A stretch of DNA of 64,000 nt from DASYLJ01 sp036009625 (GCA_036009625.1 DASYLJ010000083.1:1-64000), one strand, 5' to 3'. Positions 47,173 through 56,624 are shown, counted from the first letter of the stretch. The notes: generated from the sequence alone by a model not told the origin. Numbers and translations are program-made.

Positions 47173-48040
47173 CTATAACTTCGCGATCACCTCGTCGTGC
47201 AGTCGGGTCAGGCCGCGCTCGATACCTTCCGGATCGAACGCGGGCGGCGCCATGTTGAGCCGCGACACCCCGAGGTCCTGGAAGCGCTTCACGCGGTCGA
47301 CGTCCATCGACGCCGCGCCGGCGGCCGTGAGCTCGATCGTCGCCGGATCGCGTCCCACCTTGTCGCACTCCTCGCGCATGACGGCGAGCAGGGCCGACAG
47401 CTTCGTCGGATCGTCGACGCCCGGGAAGAAGCCGTCGCCATAGCGCGCCGCGCGCTTGGCCGCGAGCTCGGTGTGACCGCCGACGACGATCGGCACGCCG
47501 GGCTTCTGTATCGGCTTCGGGTGCGACTCGAGCTTGCCCCAGCTTGAAGAAGCGCCCCTCGAACGGCTCCGGCTCGTCCTTCCACAGCGAGCGGATGGCG
47601 CGCACCGACTCCGCCGTGCGCGGGCCGCGCTCCTCGAACGGGATGCCGAGCGCGTCGAACTCCTCCTGCAGCCAGCCGACGCCGATGCCGAGGATGGCGC
47701 GGCCGCGCGACAGCACGTCGAGCGTGGCGACCTCCTTGGCGACGTAGAGCGGGTGGCGCTGCGGCAGGATCAGGATGCCGGTGGCGACCTTGATCGTCGT
47801 CGTGACGGCGGCGATGTAGGCGAGCGGCAGCAGCGGGTCGGGCAGCGGCAGGTTCTCCGGGGCCGGAATGCGTCCGCTGCGGTCGTACGGGTACGTCGAC
47901 TTGTAGCCGACCGGGATCACGACGTGCTCCACCGACCACAGCGACTCGATGCCGGCCGCCTCGGCCGTACGGGCGAGGTGGGTGAGCGCATCGGGGAAGG
48001 TGAACGGGCCGGCGTTGGCGAAGGACAGTCCGAACTTCAT
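47173..48040 (-). pseudogene. LLM-class (F420-type) oxidoreductase with a frameshift
   Basis: From ATG 48040 the protein begins MKFGLSFANAGPFTFPDALT and shows IESLWSVEHVVIPVGYKS and ATGILILPQRHPLYVAKE, typical of TIGR03619-like luciferase-fold oxidoreductases. After EGRFFK the frame goes wrong. Dropping one base at about 47542 restores KWGKLESHPKPIQKPGVPIV, then VGGHTELAAKRAARYGDGFF, to the end at 47173. The intact product would have about 288 residues and would use F420 or FMN. The extra base could be a real mutation or an assembly error. Repeat copy 2 touches its 3' end. Confidence 0.8.
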
Positions 48041-48106
48041 GGCCGCACCAGACAACAGGAGCGCCGCACGGTGCAAGACGGCGGGCCGACATGGTAACGG
48101 CGAAAC

Positions 48107-48957
48107 ATGCAGCGATGGACGATCGGCGACGTCGGCATCACCCGTGTGCTCGAGAGCGAGACCGCCAGCAAGGCCACGTTCCTCCTTCCCGACGCTGCTC
48201 CCGATGCACTGCGCGCCACGCCGACTGGCTCCAGCCCCACTTCCTCGACGTCCGCTGTCGGATCGTGGCCGCGATCCACGCGCTGGTGATCGAGTCGCAG
48301 GGACGCCGCATCGTCGTCGACACCTGCATCGGCAACGACAAGGAGCGCACCATCCCGCCCTGGAATCGCCTGCAGGGACCGTTCCTACGCGACCTCGAGG
48401 ACGCCGGCTTCCCGCGCGAGTCGATCGACACCGTGCTCTGCACGCATCTCCACGTCGACCACGTCGGTTGGAACACGATGCTCGTCGATGGTCGCTGGGT
48501 GCCGACGTTCCCGAACGCGCGGTATCTTTTCGTGCGCGCCGAGTGGGAGCACTGGAACGCGTCGCCGCCTGCCATGGAAGGCGACATCGTCGGCGACTCG
48601 GTGCGCCCCGTGGTGGAGGCGGGGCTCGTCGATCTGGTTGCGCCCGACCATCGCCTCACCGACGAGGTGTGGCTCGAGTCGACGCCGGGACACACGCCGG
48701 GGCACGTGAGCGTCCGCATCCGTTCGGGGGGCGCGGACGCCGTCATCACCGGCGATCTGATGCACCATCCGGTGCAGTGCGCCGAGCCCGACTGGTACAG
48801 CCGCTTCGACGTCGACCGCGATGCGGCGCGGGCCACGCGGCGCGCCTTCCTCGAGCGCTACGCCGACGGCCCGGTGCTGGTGCTGGGCACGCACTTCGCC
48901 ACCCCGGTCGCGGGGCGCGTCGTGCGTCACGGCGACGCCTGGCGCTTCGTGGTGTGA
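48107..48957 (+). pseudogene. Metallo-beta-lactamase fold hydrolase with a frameshift
   Basis: From ATG 48107 the N-terminus reads MQRWTIGDVGITRVLESETA, and after DALRATP at about 48223 the frame is lost. Adding one base there continues with DWLQPHFLDVRCRIVAAIHA and the whole catalytic domain: THLHVDHVGW zinc motif, ESTPGHTPGHVSV and VITGDLMHH. The restored protein has about 283 residues and resembles quorum-quenching lactonase-like or general MBL hydrolases. Only the fragment after the shift is open back to 48091. Substrate unknown. glcF follows 46 bp later. Confidence 0.8.
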
Positions 48958-49003
48958 TCGAGCGTTGCGGGGTGAAAGCGGAGGTGCGAAGGTCGGCGCC
49001 CTG

Positions 49004-50245
49004 ATGGGGCAACATTCCGACACAGTGCCCGCCCCGCGCGTCGTTCCCACCGAGAAGCTCCTCGCGTGCGTCCACTGCGGCCTCTGCCTGTCGTCGTGCC
49101 CGACCTATCTCGAGCTCGGCACCGAGGCCGACTCGCCGCGCGGGCGCATCGCGCTCATGCGTGGCCTGGAGGAGGGACGTCTCGAGCCGACGGCCGAGGT
49201 CCTGCGGCATCTCGACCTGTGCCTCGGTTGCCGCGCCTGCGAGACCGCCTGCCCGTCCGGCGTCCAGTACGGCGCGCTCATCGAGGCTGCGCGTCCCTAC
49301 CTCGAGCGCCATCGGCCGGCGCCCGCACGGGTGGCGCGACGGCTGCTCGCCACCGCCCTCACGACGCCGTGGATGCGCAGGGCGATGTTCGCGCCGGCGC
49401 GGCTGGTGGCGGGTGCCTCGTGGCTGCGCCGTCTGCCGTGGCGATGGGCCGCCTACGGTGCGGCGTTGCCGCGCCAGGGACGTCGCACGATGGACGCGGT
49501 GATCGAGCCCGCGGGGCAGGCGCGTGGCACCGCGGTGCTGCTGACGGGCTGTGTCGCCGAAACGCTCTTCGACGGCACCAATCACGCCACCGCGGCGCTG
49601 CTCCGTCACGCCGGCGTCCGCGTCGTCGTACCGCAGGCGCAGGGGTGCTGTGGGGCGTTGCCGCTGCATCTCGGCGCGCACGATCGGTCGGTGTCGCTGG
49701 CGCGGCGGACGGCGGGCGTGCTCGCCGACACGGGTGCCGACTGGGTGGTGACGAACGCCGCCGGCTGCGGCGCGCTCGTGCGCGAGTACGACCAGCTGCT
49801 GCCGGGCGACCCAGATGCGAACGTCGTCGCACGCACGGCGCGCGACGCGCTCGAGCTGCTCGCCGAGCTCGGGCTACCGGCGGCGCCCGCCGTGGCGCCG
49901 CGCACCGTCGCCGTCCACGACCCGTGTCACCTCGCCCACGGACAGGGCGTGCGTGCGCAGGTGCGGACACTGCTCGAAGGCGTTCCCGGCCTGCGCCTCG
50001 TCGAGCTCGCCGAATCCGACACCTGTTGCGGCAGCGCCGGCACCTACAACCTCACCGAGCCCGCCATGGCGCGCCGGCTGCTCGACCGCAAGCTCGACCA
50101 CGTGGCAGCCAGCGGCGCCGACGTGGTGGTGGCGGCGAACCCGGGCTGTCTGTTGCAGATGCGCGCCGGCGCCATCGCCCGGCGCCTTCCCATGGCGGTC
50201 GAGCACCCGATCGACCTCCTGGCGCGCGCGTACGGGCTCGTCTGA
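49004..50245 (+). CDS. glcF: Glycolate oxidase iron-sulfur subunit GlcF
   Basis: 413 residues. Two 4Fe-4S motifs near the N-terminus: CVHCGLCLSSCPTY and CLGCRACETACPSG. Two CCG domains follow: TGCVAETLFDGTN with QGCCGALPLHLG, and HDPCHLAHGQG with DTCCGSAGTYNL. It carries electrons from GlcDE to the membrane quinone pool. glcDE lie at 41.6-44.3 kb, so seven unrelated genes or gene remnants separate it from its partners. The frame is open before the ATG, but only as a shadow of the hydrolase gene. Confidence 0.93.
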   Translation: MGQHSDTVPAPRVVPTEKLLACVHCGLCLSSCPTYLELGTEADSPRGRIALMRGLEEGRLEPTAEVLRHLDLCLGCRACETACPSGVQYGALIEAARPYLERHRPAPARVARRLLATALTTPWMRRAMFAPARLVAGASWLRRLPWRWAAYGAALPRQGRRTMDAVIEPAGQARGTAVLLTGCVAETLFDGTNHATAALLRHAGVRVVVPQAQGCCGALPLHLGAHDRSVSLARRTAGVLADTGADWVVTNAAGCGALVREYDQLLPGDPDANVVARTARDALELLAELGLPAAPAVAPRTVAVHDPCHLAHGQGVRAQVRTLLEGVPGLRLVELAESDTCCGSAGTYNLTEPAMARRLLDRKLDHVAASGADVVVAANPGCLLQMRAGAIARRLPMAVEHPIDLLARAYGLV

Positions 50246-50250
50246 CGGCG

Positions 50251-51042
50251 TCAGATCGCCGACGACGTGCCGCGGTGGCGGCGGTACATGTCCTCGGCCC
50301 AACGGAACGCCGGATGCGACGCCAGCGCGGCGCGATAGCGTGCGCCCCCCTCCGGAAGCGCCGGCACGCTGTACGGGAACTCGGCCGGTCGCACGATCGG
50401 CGACAGGAGCGCGGCCGCGGTGAGATCGGCGACCGTGAACGCATCACCGACGAGGTAGCCCGACGGCTGCAGCTCGGTCTCGATGCGATCGAGCGCCTCC
50501 GTCACCTCGATCCGGCTACGTGCCACGCCCGCGTCATCGATACCCATGCTCGAGCGCATCACGATGCGCAGCCCTGGCAGCACGGCGCGGTAGAGCGTCT
50601 GCATCAGGGCGCCTTCCTCGCCCGCGAAGGCGTGCGTCATGAAGTCGCCATCGTCGAGCACCTCTGCGAACACGACGCGTCGGAGCGAGGGGCCCAGGTG
50701 CTCGTCGAACCAATCCTCCAACGCGAGAGCGCGCCGGCGGGCGTCGTCGTCGACGGGATAGAGCGGGCGATCGGGGTGACGCTCCTCGAGATGCGCGATG
50801 ATGCGCGTCGAGTCGACGATGGCCCCCACGTCGGTGATCAGGGCGGGCACCTGTTGTTGGCCGGTCATCCACAGCATGCGCGGGATGTGCGGTCCGGGGA
50901 GCAGTGTCTGACGGACGTGCGGCACCCGCTTCCAGTCGAGCGCCCAGCGCGCCTTCTCGTTGAAGTGCGAAGCCCGGAACTGGAACAGGGTGGGAGCGTT
51001 CGCCATCGCTGCCATGTAGACGACGCGGCGTGGCGTCACCAT
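50251..51042 (-). CDS. Glutathione S-transferase family protein
   Basis: 263 residues if started at ATG 51042; ATG 51006 (MANAPTLFQFRAS) is the more typical family start. The thioredoxin-like N-domain shows LFQFRASHFNEKARWALDWK, QQQVPALI and STRIIAHLEERHPDRPLYP. The helical C-domain has VGDAFTVADLTAAALL. The serine in FRASHFNEKARW probably activates the thiol. It ends 6 bp from the convergent glcF stop, with a small TCTGAC/GTCAGA hairpin across the gap. The gshA gene at 32 kb would supply the thiol precursor. Confidence 0.87.
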   Translation of the reverse strand: MVTPRRVVYMAAMANAPTLFQFRASHFNEKARWALDWKRVPHVRQTLLPGPHIPRMLWMTGQQQVPALITDVGAIVDSTRIIAHLEERHPDRPLYPVDDDARRRALALEDWFDEHLGPSLRRVVFAEVLDDGDFMTHAFAGEEGALMQTLYRAVLPGLRIVMRSSMGIDDAGVARSRIEVTEALDRIETELQPSGYLVGDAFTVADLTAAALLSPIVRPAEFPYSVPALPEGGARYRAALASHPAFRWAEDMYRRHRGTSSAI

Positions 51043-51149
51043 GGGGTAGCCCCGGCGTGTAATCTGTAGAAGTTCCTCGCCGCGCGCTCCCGGGCTTCAA
51101 CATGGGCGTGGGGTATCGTCTGGTACGATCCGTGCACCCTGGAGACGTC

Positions 51150-51929
51150 GTGCAATCCATCGTCGGCATCTACGAAACCCCCTCAGCCGCACGCGATGCC
51201 TGCCGGTCGCTGCGGGAAACCGTTCCCGTCGCTCGAATCCGCGTGTTTGCGCCCGACACGACAGCGAGCGAGCTGTCGGCCGAGCTCCCGACCGACGACG
51301 CCGAGCAGCCCGGCATGGGCTCGGCCGTCGCGGGCGTGGTCGGCGGTGCCGTCGGAGCGGCAGCCGCGAGCCTTCTGGTCCCGCCGGTGGGCGCCATCGC
51401 CATCATCGGCATCGCTGCCGGCGCCATGCTCGGGCTGGGCGGCGGCATGATGGCTGGTGCCACCGTCGAGGAGGACATGTCGGAGGGCCTGCCGCGCGAC
51501 GAGCTGTTCTTCTACGAGGACGCGCTGCGCCAGGGACGCGTGGTCGTAGCGGCCTTCGTCGACGACGACGAGGACGCCGAGGCGGCCCGCGAAGTCATGG
51601 CGGCGGCGGGAGCCGAGACGGTCGATGCCGCGCGCGACGCGTGGTGGGTCGGCCTGCGCGACGCCGAAGCCGAGGAGTACCGCGCCAACGGTCTCGACTT
51701 CGAGGCCGACGAGGAGCTCTTCCGCCGCGGCTTCGAGGCGGCGCTGCTTGGCGAGCGCATCGATGCGCCGGAGCACGAGGTCGCGACATATCTGGTCGCG
51801 CACTATCCGGACGTCTACCACGCCGAGGCGTTTCGTCGCGGTTGGTCCCGCGGCCGCGATCACCTCGCCAAGGTGCGCGAGTTGGGCGTCACGCGCCCGC
51901 CGGTCGTCGACGAGACCAGCGCCTCCTAG
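51150..51929 (+). CDS. Glycine-zipper membrane protein of unknown function
   Basis: 259 residues from GTG 51150, with GGAG five bases before it. The start QSIVGIYETPSAARDACRSL resembles the ferredoxin-like heat/stress-induced YflT/GsiB-type module. A glycine-rich hydrophobic stretch (about residues 70-110, AGVVGGAVGAAAASLLVPPV and following) may insert in membranes as helix pairs. The C-terminal half is acidic, and its VAHYPDVYHAEAFRRGWSRG segment may be a small helical module. Possibly a stress-related membrane protein, but I do not recognise a defined family. Confidence 0.65.
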   Translation: MQSIVGIYETPSAARDACRSLRETVPVARIRVFAPDTTASELSAELPTDDAEQPGMGSAVAGVVGGAVGAAAASLLVPPVGAIAIIGIAAGAMLGLGGGMMAGATVEEDMSEGLPRDELFFYEDALRQGRVVVAAFVDDDEDAEAAREVMAAAGAETVDAARDAWWVGLRDAEAEEYRANGLDFEADEELFRRGFEAALLGERIDAPEHEVATYLVAHYPDVYHAEAFRRGWSRGRDHLAKVRELGVTRPPVVDETSAS

Positions 51930-52417
51930 AGGTAGCCGAAGTCCTTGAGCCGTTTGCGCATGGCGCGATCCTCGACGTCCGACGCGGAATTCTTGTCGGC
52001 GTCGAGGAAGCCCAGGTGCTCGAGCGCCGTGACCACGCGCCCGGCGCCGGTGCCGGAGCCGTCCTTCGGCAGGACGACCTCGACGTCGGGTCGGTCGGGT
52101 CTCTCATAACCGCACGCCGGGGCTTCCGGACATGGCACGTACACCTCGGCGAACCGGTCGATGCCGAGCCGGGCGCGTTCGCGCACCGAGCGGGCGCCCA
52201 CCGGCAGCGCGATGATGCTGACGATGTCGTGCCGCGCGAGCGTGCTGGTCAGGAATGCCAGCGCACCGTCGCCGTTCAACCACTCGATGCCCGGCGTGCG
52301 CTGGTCGATCAGCTCGGTCCTGAGCGCACGCGCGCGAAGACGTCCCTCGATCTGATGCGCCATCGCGCAGACGTCGGACATCTCGGGCCCCGTCACCCAC
52401 ACCGTGAACGCCGCCAT
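51926..52417 (-). CDS. Adenylylsulfate-kinase-like protein without a P-loop
   Basis: 163 residues. It begins FTVWVTGPEMSDVCAMAHQI, which follows the CysC pattern (WxTG, then helix, then RLRARALRTELID) but replaces the GLSGAGKTT P-loop with GPEMSD. RFAEVYVPCPEAPACGYERP corresponds to the CysC lid segment. The ATP-binding residues are missing, so kinase activity is unlikely; it may be a sulfate/nucleotide-binding remnant or a new activity. The ATG overlaps the purU stop by one base (TGATG). The 3' end overlaps the convergent neighbour by 4 bp. Confidence 0.7.
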   Translation of the reverse strand: MAAFTVWVTGPEMSDVCAMAHQIEGRLRARALRTELIDQRTPGIEWLNGDGALAFLTSTLARHDIVSIIALPVGARSVRERARLGIDRFAEVYVPCPEAPACGYERPDRPDVEVVLPKDGSGTGAGRVVTALEHLGFLDADKNSASDVEDRAMRKRLKDFGYL

Positions 52418-53304
52418 CACCCCTCCGCCGACCCCGGGAGACGTCCCGGACGGAAGATCACCTTCTTGTCCTTCACCACCAGCTGCTCGTTCAGGAAGAG
52501 CTGCACCGCTTGTGAGAGCACCTTGCTCTCGAGCGCCTGTCCGCGAGACCGCACTTCGTCGAGCGTGTCCTCGCCGACGCGGATGTGGAACACGTCCTGC
52601 AGCACGACGGGACCCGCATCGAGCTGCTCGGTGACGAAGTGCGCCGTGCACCCCGACACGCGCACGCCTTCCTCCCAGGCCTGTTTGTACGCGTTCGGAC
52701 CCGGATGGTACGGCAGCAGCGATGGGTGGATGTTGATGATGCGGAACGGGTAACGGTCGATCACTTTCGGCGACAGGATCTGCATGTAGCGCGCGAGCAC
52801 GACGAGGTCGGGCTTGGCGTCGGCGAGCCGATCGAGCAGCCAGTCGAAGTGCGCCGTCTTGTCGGCGGACGGCGACCACGCGAACGACAGATCGTGCGAC
52901 GTGGCGAGCGCGCCCAGCACCTCGTGATTCGAGAGCACGGTGACGATGTCGCCGTTGAGCAGCCCGGCGTCGCGATCGCGGATCAGCTGCTCGAGACAGT
53001 GCGGCTCCCTGGTGACGAGTACCGCCACGCGCTTGCGCTCCGGCGTGCGTCCCGCCAGCCGGAGCTTCACCTCCATGTTGATCTCCTGGCCGATCTGCCG
53101 CAGCCCATCGACGAGCTCGTCGAGCGAGCTCGACAGATCGGAGAGGTCGACCAGCATGGTCATGATGAAGAGCCCCTCCATCACGCGCTGCTCGATGTCC
53201 TCGATGTTGATGTCGCAGGACGCCAGGTAGGTGGAGATGCGCGCCACCACGCCCTTCTGGTCGTGACCGATCACCGACACGACGGCGCGATTGTGGGCGC
53301 TCAT
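52417..53304 (-). CDS. purU: Formyltetrahydrofolate deformylase
   Basis: 295 residues from ATG 53304. An N-terminal ACT domain (VVSVIGHDQKGVVARISTYL) senses glycine or methionine in characterised PurU. The formyltransferase domain has VLARYMQILSPKVIDRYPFR, then IINIHPSLLPYHPGPNAYKQ with the catalytic His, and VTEQLDAGPVVLQDVF. It hydrolyses 10-formyl-THF to formate and THF. It is followed without a gap by the CysC-like gene. The open frame upstream of the ATG is a shadow of the neighbouring CaiB gene and not conserved. Confidence 0.95.
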   Translation of the reverse strand: MSAHNRAVVSVIGHDQKGVVARISTYLASCDINIEDIEQRVMEGLFIMTMLVDLSDLSSSLDELVDGLRQIGQEINMEVKLRLAGRTPERKRVAVLVTREPHCLEQLIRDRDAGLLNGDIVTVLSNHEVLGALATSHDLSFAWSPSADKTAHFDWLLDRLADAKPDLVVLARYMQILSPKVIDRYPFRIINIHPSLLPYHPGPNAYKQAWEEGVRVSGCTAHFVTEQLDAGPVVLQDVFHIRVGEDTLDEVRSRGQALESKVLSQAVQLFLNEQLVVKDKKVIFRPGRLPGSAEG

Positions 53305-53344
53305 GGCCCGAAACCTTACCGGCGCCCCGGCGCGGGACGCAAGC

Positions 53345-54535
53345 TCAGCGGACCCCACCGTCGGCGCGGAGCCGGGCGATCTCGCCGTCGTCGCAGCCGA
53401 GCACGCGCGCCAGGACGGCGTCGGTGTGCTCGCCGAGCAGCGGCCCGGGACCGCGCACGGCGGCGGGCGTGTCGGAGAGCAGGAACGGCGGCCCGTCGAT
53501 CCGCACCGTGCCGCCGTCGGGCGTCGCCACGTCGACGAAATGCCCGCGGGCAGCCAGTTGCGGGTCGCGCGCACAGACGTCGCGGGCGTCGCCGACGCGT
53601 CCGGCCGGCACGCCGGCCTCCTGCAGCACGGCCATCGCGGCCTCGGCGTCCTGCGTCCGCGTCCACGACGCCAGCCGTCGATTCAGCTCGGGCGCATGCT
53701 GCACGCGCCCGGCCGCCGACTCGAAGCGCGCTTCGGCGGCCCAGGCGGGGTTGCCGATGACGGCGCGCAGCCCCTGCCACTGGGCGTCGCCGAGGACGGC
53801 GATCGCGAGCCAGCGATCGGCGCCGGCGCACGGGTAGACGCCGTGGGGCGCATCCGCCCCTTCCTGCGAGGCATTGCCCGTGGCACGGGACGTTCCGCCG
53901 TGTGCGGCCCGGTCGAGGAGGATGGGGCCGAGGAGGCTCGCCAGCGCCTCCTGCTGGGCCAGGTCGATGCGCGTGCCCCGCCCGGTCCGTCGCCGTCGCC
54001 ACACGGCGGCCAGCACGGCGAGGGCGCCGAGATTGCCCGCGGCGAGATCGGAGTACGAGTACCCGAAGCCGGCTGGGGGTCCGTCGGGATCGCCCATCAG
54101 CAGGGTGTAGCCGGTGAGCGCCTGCAGCGTGGGGCCGTAGCTCACCTGATCGCGATCGGGGCCGGTGAGGCCGAAGCCGGTCATGCGCATCGTGATGATG
54201 TCGGCACGCTCGCACGCGAGGCTGTCGTGGTCGAGCCCGAGATTCGGCATCACGCGGGCGCTGAAGTTGTCGACCACGACGTCCGCGGCCAGGGCCAGCC
54301 GTCGCGCGACGTCGATGCCGCCGGGCCGCCGCAGATCGACGACGATGCTCTGCTTGCCGCGCATCAGCGAGCCCGTCAGACCGCCGCGGCGGTCGCCGAA
54401 ATCGAGGGCGTCGGGCCGCTCGATCTTGATGACTTCGGCACCGAGGTCGGCGAGGATGCGGGTGCAGACGGGGCCCGCGACCACCCACGTGAAGTCGGCG
54501 ACGCGGACGCCCGCGAGCGGGCCTGCGGGGAGCAT
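53345..54535 (-). CDS. CaiB/BaiF family CoA transferase
   Basis: 396 residues, class III CoA-transferase. LAGVRVADFTWVVAGPVCTR and ILADLGAEVIKIERPDALDF open the protein. The conserved nucleophilic aspartate is probably in the VVDNFSARV-LGLDHD region. The C-terminal GRVGDARDVCARDPQLAARGH is the usual small-domain motif. It moves CoA between acyl-CoAs and free carboxylic acids. Another CaiB/BaiF gene lies 0.9 kb upstream, with a secreted protein gene between. Substrate unknown. Confidence 0.92.
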   Translation of the reverse strand: MLPAGPLAGVRVADFTWVVAGPVCTRILADLGAEVIKIERPDALDFGDRRGGLTGSLMRGKQSIVVDLRRPGGIDVARRLALAADVVVDNFSARVMPNLGLDHDSLACERADIITMRMTGFGLTGPDRDQVSYGPTLQALTGYTLLMGDPDGPPAGFGYSYSDLAAGNLGALAVLAAVWRRRRTGRGTRIDLAQQEALASLLGPILLDRAAHGGTSRATGNASQEGADAPHGVYPCAGADRWLAIAVLGDAQWQGLRAVIGNPAWAAEARFESAAGRVQHAPELNRRLASWTRTQDAEAAMAVLQEAGVPAGRVGDARDVCARDPQLAARGHFVDVATPDGGTVRIDGPPFLLSDTPAAVRGPGPLLGEHTDAVLARVLGCDDGEIARLRADGGVR

Positions 54536-54546
54536 CGCCTCCCGGG

Positions 54547-55368
54547 CTACAGCACGCTCTCGAACTTCACCAGCTCGAGGCCGAACGCGAACGCGTTGCC
54601 GCCACCGACCGTGAGCGTGTCGATCTCCGAGCCGCCGTTGAGCGACAGGTGGCGCTGCGCCGTCGTGGCGGCGATCGACACGTCGTCGTTGTCCTCGCCG
54701 AGGACGGCGTCGACGTCGGCAGCGAAGACGACGTCGTCGGCGGTGAGCGTGTCGGCGCCGTTCGATGTCGTAACCGTCACCACGTCCGAGAAGTGCGATC
54801 CGCCCGAGAACGACACCACGTCGGCGCCGCTGCCGGTGGCGACCTTCACGCGATCACTGGCGGTGGCCAGGTCGAACGACACACCGTCGTTGCCACTGTC
54901 GGTCTGCACGATGACGCTGCCGCCGAACGACGACGTCCCGAGCACGACCTCGTCGTCGCCGACGCCGGTGGCGATGCGCGTGTTGCCGAGGATGTGGGTG
55001 TCGTCGATCTCGACCAGGTCGCCGCCGGAGCCGGTGGCGATCTCGATGTCCTCGCCGAGATCCGCGTCCTCCAGCACCACCTCGTCGTCCCCCTCCTGCA
55101 TGTCGATCTTCATGTTGCGCACGACGCCGACGGCATGGAACGTCGTCAGCGATCCGTTCACCGTCGTGGTGCCGTCGAGGCTCTCGACGTCGTACGTTCC
55201 GGCATCGCCACCCGGCACGACGTGGATCGCGTTCGCCACGCTGTCGCCGGTGATCTTGAGGCTGCCGCGCTGGACGGTGACGAGCACGTCGCCGGCAGCG
55301 AGCGCCGCGAGTGGAGCGCCGAGCGTGAGGATCGCGGTGAGGGCGAGAGAGCGGGTGGGACGGATCAT
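54547..55368 (-). CDS. Secreted repeat protein, probable right-handed beta-helix
   Basis: 273 residues. Signal peptide SLALTAILTLGAPLAALAA. The mature protein has repeats near residues 90-250 in which acidic-glycine turns alternate with short strands: EGDDEVVLEDADLGEDIEI, GSGGDLVEIDDTHILGNTRI, GVGDDEVVLGTSSFGGSVIV. The spacing suggests calcium-binding RTX-like or pectin-lyase-like coils. No secretion signal beyond Sec is evident. Its position between two CoA-transferase genes is probably fortuitous, although all three read the same way. Function unknown. Confidence 0.75.
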   Translation of the reverse strand: MIRPTRSLALTAILTLGAPLAALAAGDVLVTVQRGSLKITGDSVANAIHVVPGGDAGTYDVESLDGTTTVNGSLTTFHAVGVVRNMKIDMQEGDDEVVLEDADLGEDIEIATGSGGDLVEIDDTHILGNTRIATGVGDDEVVLGTSSFGGSVIVQTDSGNDGVSFDLATASDRVKVATGSGADVVSFSGGSHFSDVVTVTTSNGADTLTADDVVFAADVDAVLGEDNDDVSIAATTAQRHLSLNGGSEIDTLTVGGGNAFAFGLELVKFESVL

Positions 55369-55496
55369 CTGCGGTACTCCTTTGGTGGGACGAGAGTCCG
55401 GGCGGAGCCGGAACTTCTCGCAGGGTACCGCGCGGCGTCAAGCAAAATCGCGCGCCTACGCAATCGCTATGCCGATGTCAGTGGCGGACGGCGCAG

Positions 55497-56624
55497 CTAG
55501 CTAGTGATCCATTCGGCGACGACTGCCTCCTGGTGCTCACCGATGCGCGGGGGCCGTGTGGTTCGCCACGGCGTCGCGCCGAGACGCATCGGCGCGCCCG
55601 GAAACGGCACGGTCACGCCGAGATCGGGATGCTCGATCGGCACGAAGAAGCCGCGGTCGGCGAGATGCGGATCGCGGAGCAGCGCTTCCGGCGCGCGCAC
55701 CGCAGCGTACGGGATGCGTCGCAGCTGCGCGCCTTCGTGCAGCTCGTCGACCGTGTAACGCAGCGCCCATCGATCGAGGACGTCGAAGCAATGCTCCGCG
55801 TGCGCCTTCCGGTGCGGCGCCTCCTCCCACGCGGGCGCGTCGAGATCGGCCGCCATGCCGTCGGCCTTCACCCACTCGAGCAGCGACGTCCAGTCACCGA
55901 GCGTGCAGTGCAGCACCCAGCCGTCGCGGCACCGGCCGACCCGGAAGTGTCGCGTCCAGTGCAGCGTCCCCTGTCGCACCGGTACGATACCCGACTGATG
56001 GAACATCCCCGGCACGTGCTCGAGCGACGCCGTCACCGCCGCCTGCAGGCTGATGTCGACGAGCTGGCCACGACTGCTCGTCTCGCGTGCCAGCAGCGCG
56101 GCAACGACACCGATGGCGGCGAACACGCCGGCCTGGTGGTACGCCTGCAGGCCGAGTGCCTGCAGCGGCGGCCCGTCAGCGTGGCCGTTGACCGCGAGCA
56201 TGCCGCCCATCGCCTGCGCGACGAGGTCGGAGGCCTGCCAGTCGCGATACGGCCCGCGCTGCCCGAACGGCGTGATCGCGGCGACGACCAGCCGCGGGTG
56301 TGCGGCGCGTAGCGCCTCGGTGGCGCCGGGCGGTCCGGTGTCGATGACGACGTCGGCAGCGGCCGCCAGACGTGCCACGAGCGTCGCGTCCGCGACGACG
56401 CTGCGCTTGCCGGCGGCGTAGAACCAGAAGAAGAGGCTGCGCTCGGTGTCGGGTGCGCCGTCGTAGAAGGGCGGCACGGTGCGCAGCGCACTGCCTTCGG
56501 GTGGCTCGACGAGGACGACGTCGGCGCCGAGCCCGGCGAGCAGACGTCCGGCGAGCGCGCCCGAGCGATCGGCGAGATCGAGGACGCGCACGCCCGCGAG
56601 CGGGCCGTCGTCGAGGGAGGTCAC
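55497..56624 (-). CDS. CaiB/BaiF family CoA transferase (second)
   Basis: 375 residues from GTG 56624, which overlaps the upstream von Willebrand gene stop (GTGA). LAGVRVLDLADRSGALAGRL and LLAGLGADVVLVEPPEGSAL show the class III CoA-transferase N-terminus. It ends with IPYAAVRAPEALLRDPHLAD then the standard GAPMRLGATPW. The longer open frame back to 56849 is antisense shadow. It may be co-transcribed with the RavA/ViaA-type pair. Substrate unknown. Confidence 0.9.
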   Translation of the reverse strand: MTSLDDGPLAGVRVLDLADRSGALAGRLLAGLGADVVLVEPPEGSALRTVPPFYDGAPDTERSLFFWFYAAGKRSVVADATLVARLAAAADVVIDTGPPGATEALRAAHPRLVVAAITPFGQRGPYRDWQASDLVAQAMGGMLAVNGHADGPPLQALGLQAYHQAGVFAAIGVVAALLARETSSRGQLVDISLQAAVTASLEHVPGMFHQSGIVPVRQGTLHWTRHFRVGRCRDGWVLHCTLGDWTSLLEWVKADGMAADLDAPAWEEAPHRKAHAEHCFDVLDRWALRYTVDELHEGAQLRRIPYAAVRAPEALLRDPHLADRGFFVPIEHPDLGVTVPFPGAPMRLGATPWRTTRPPRIGEHQEAVVAEWITS

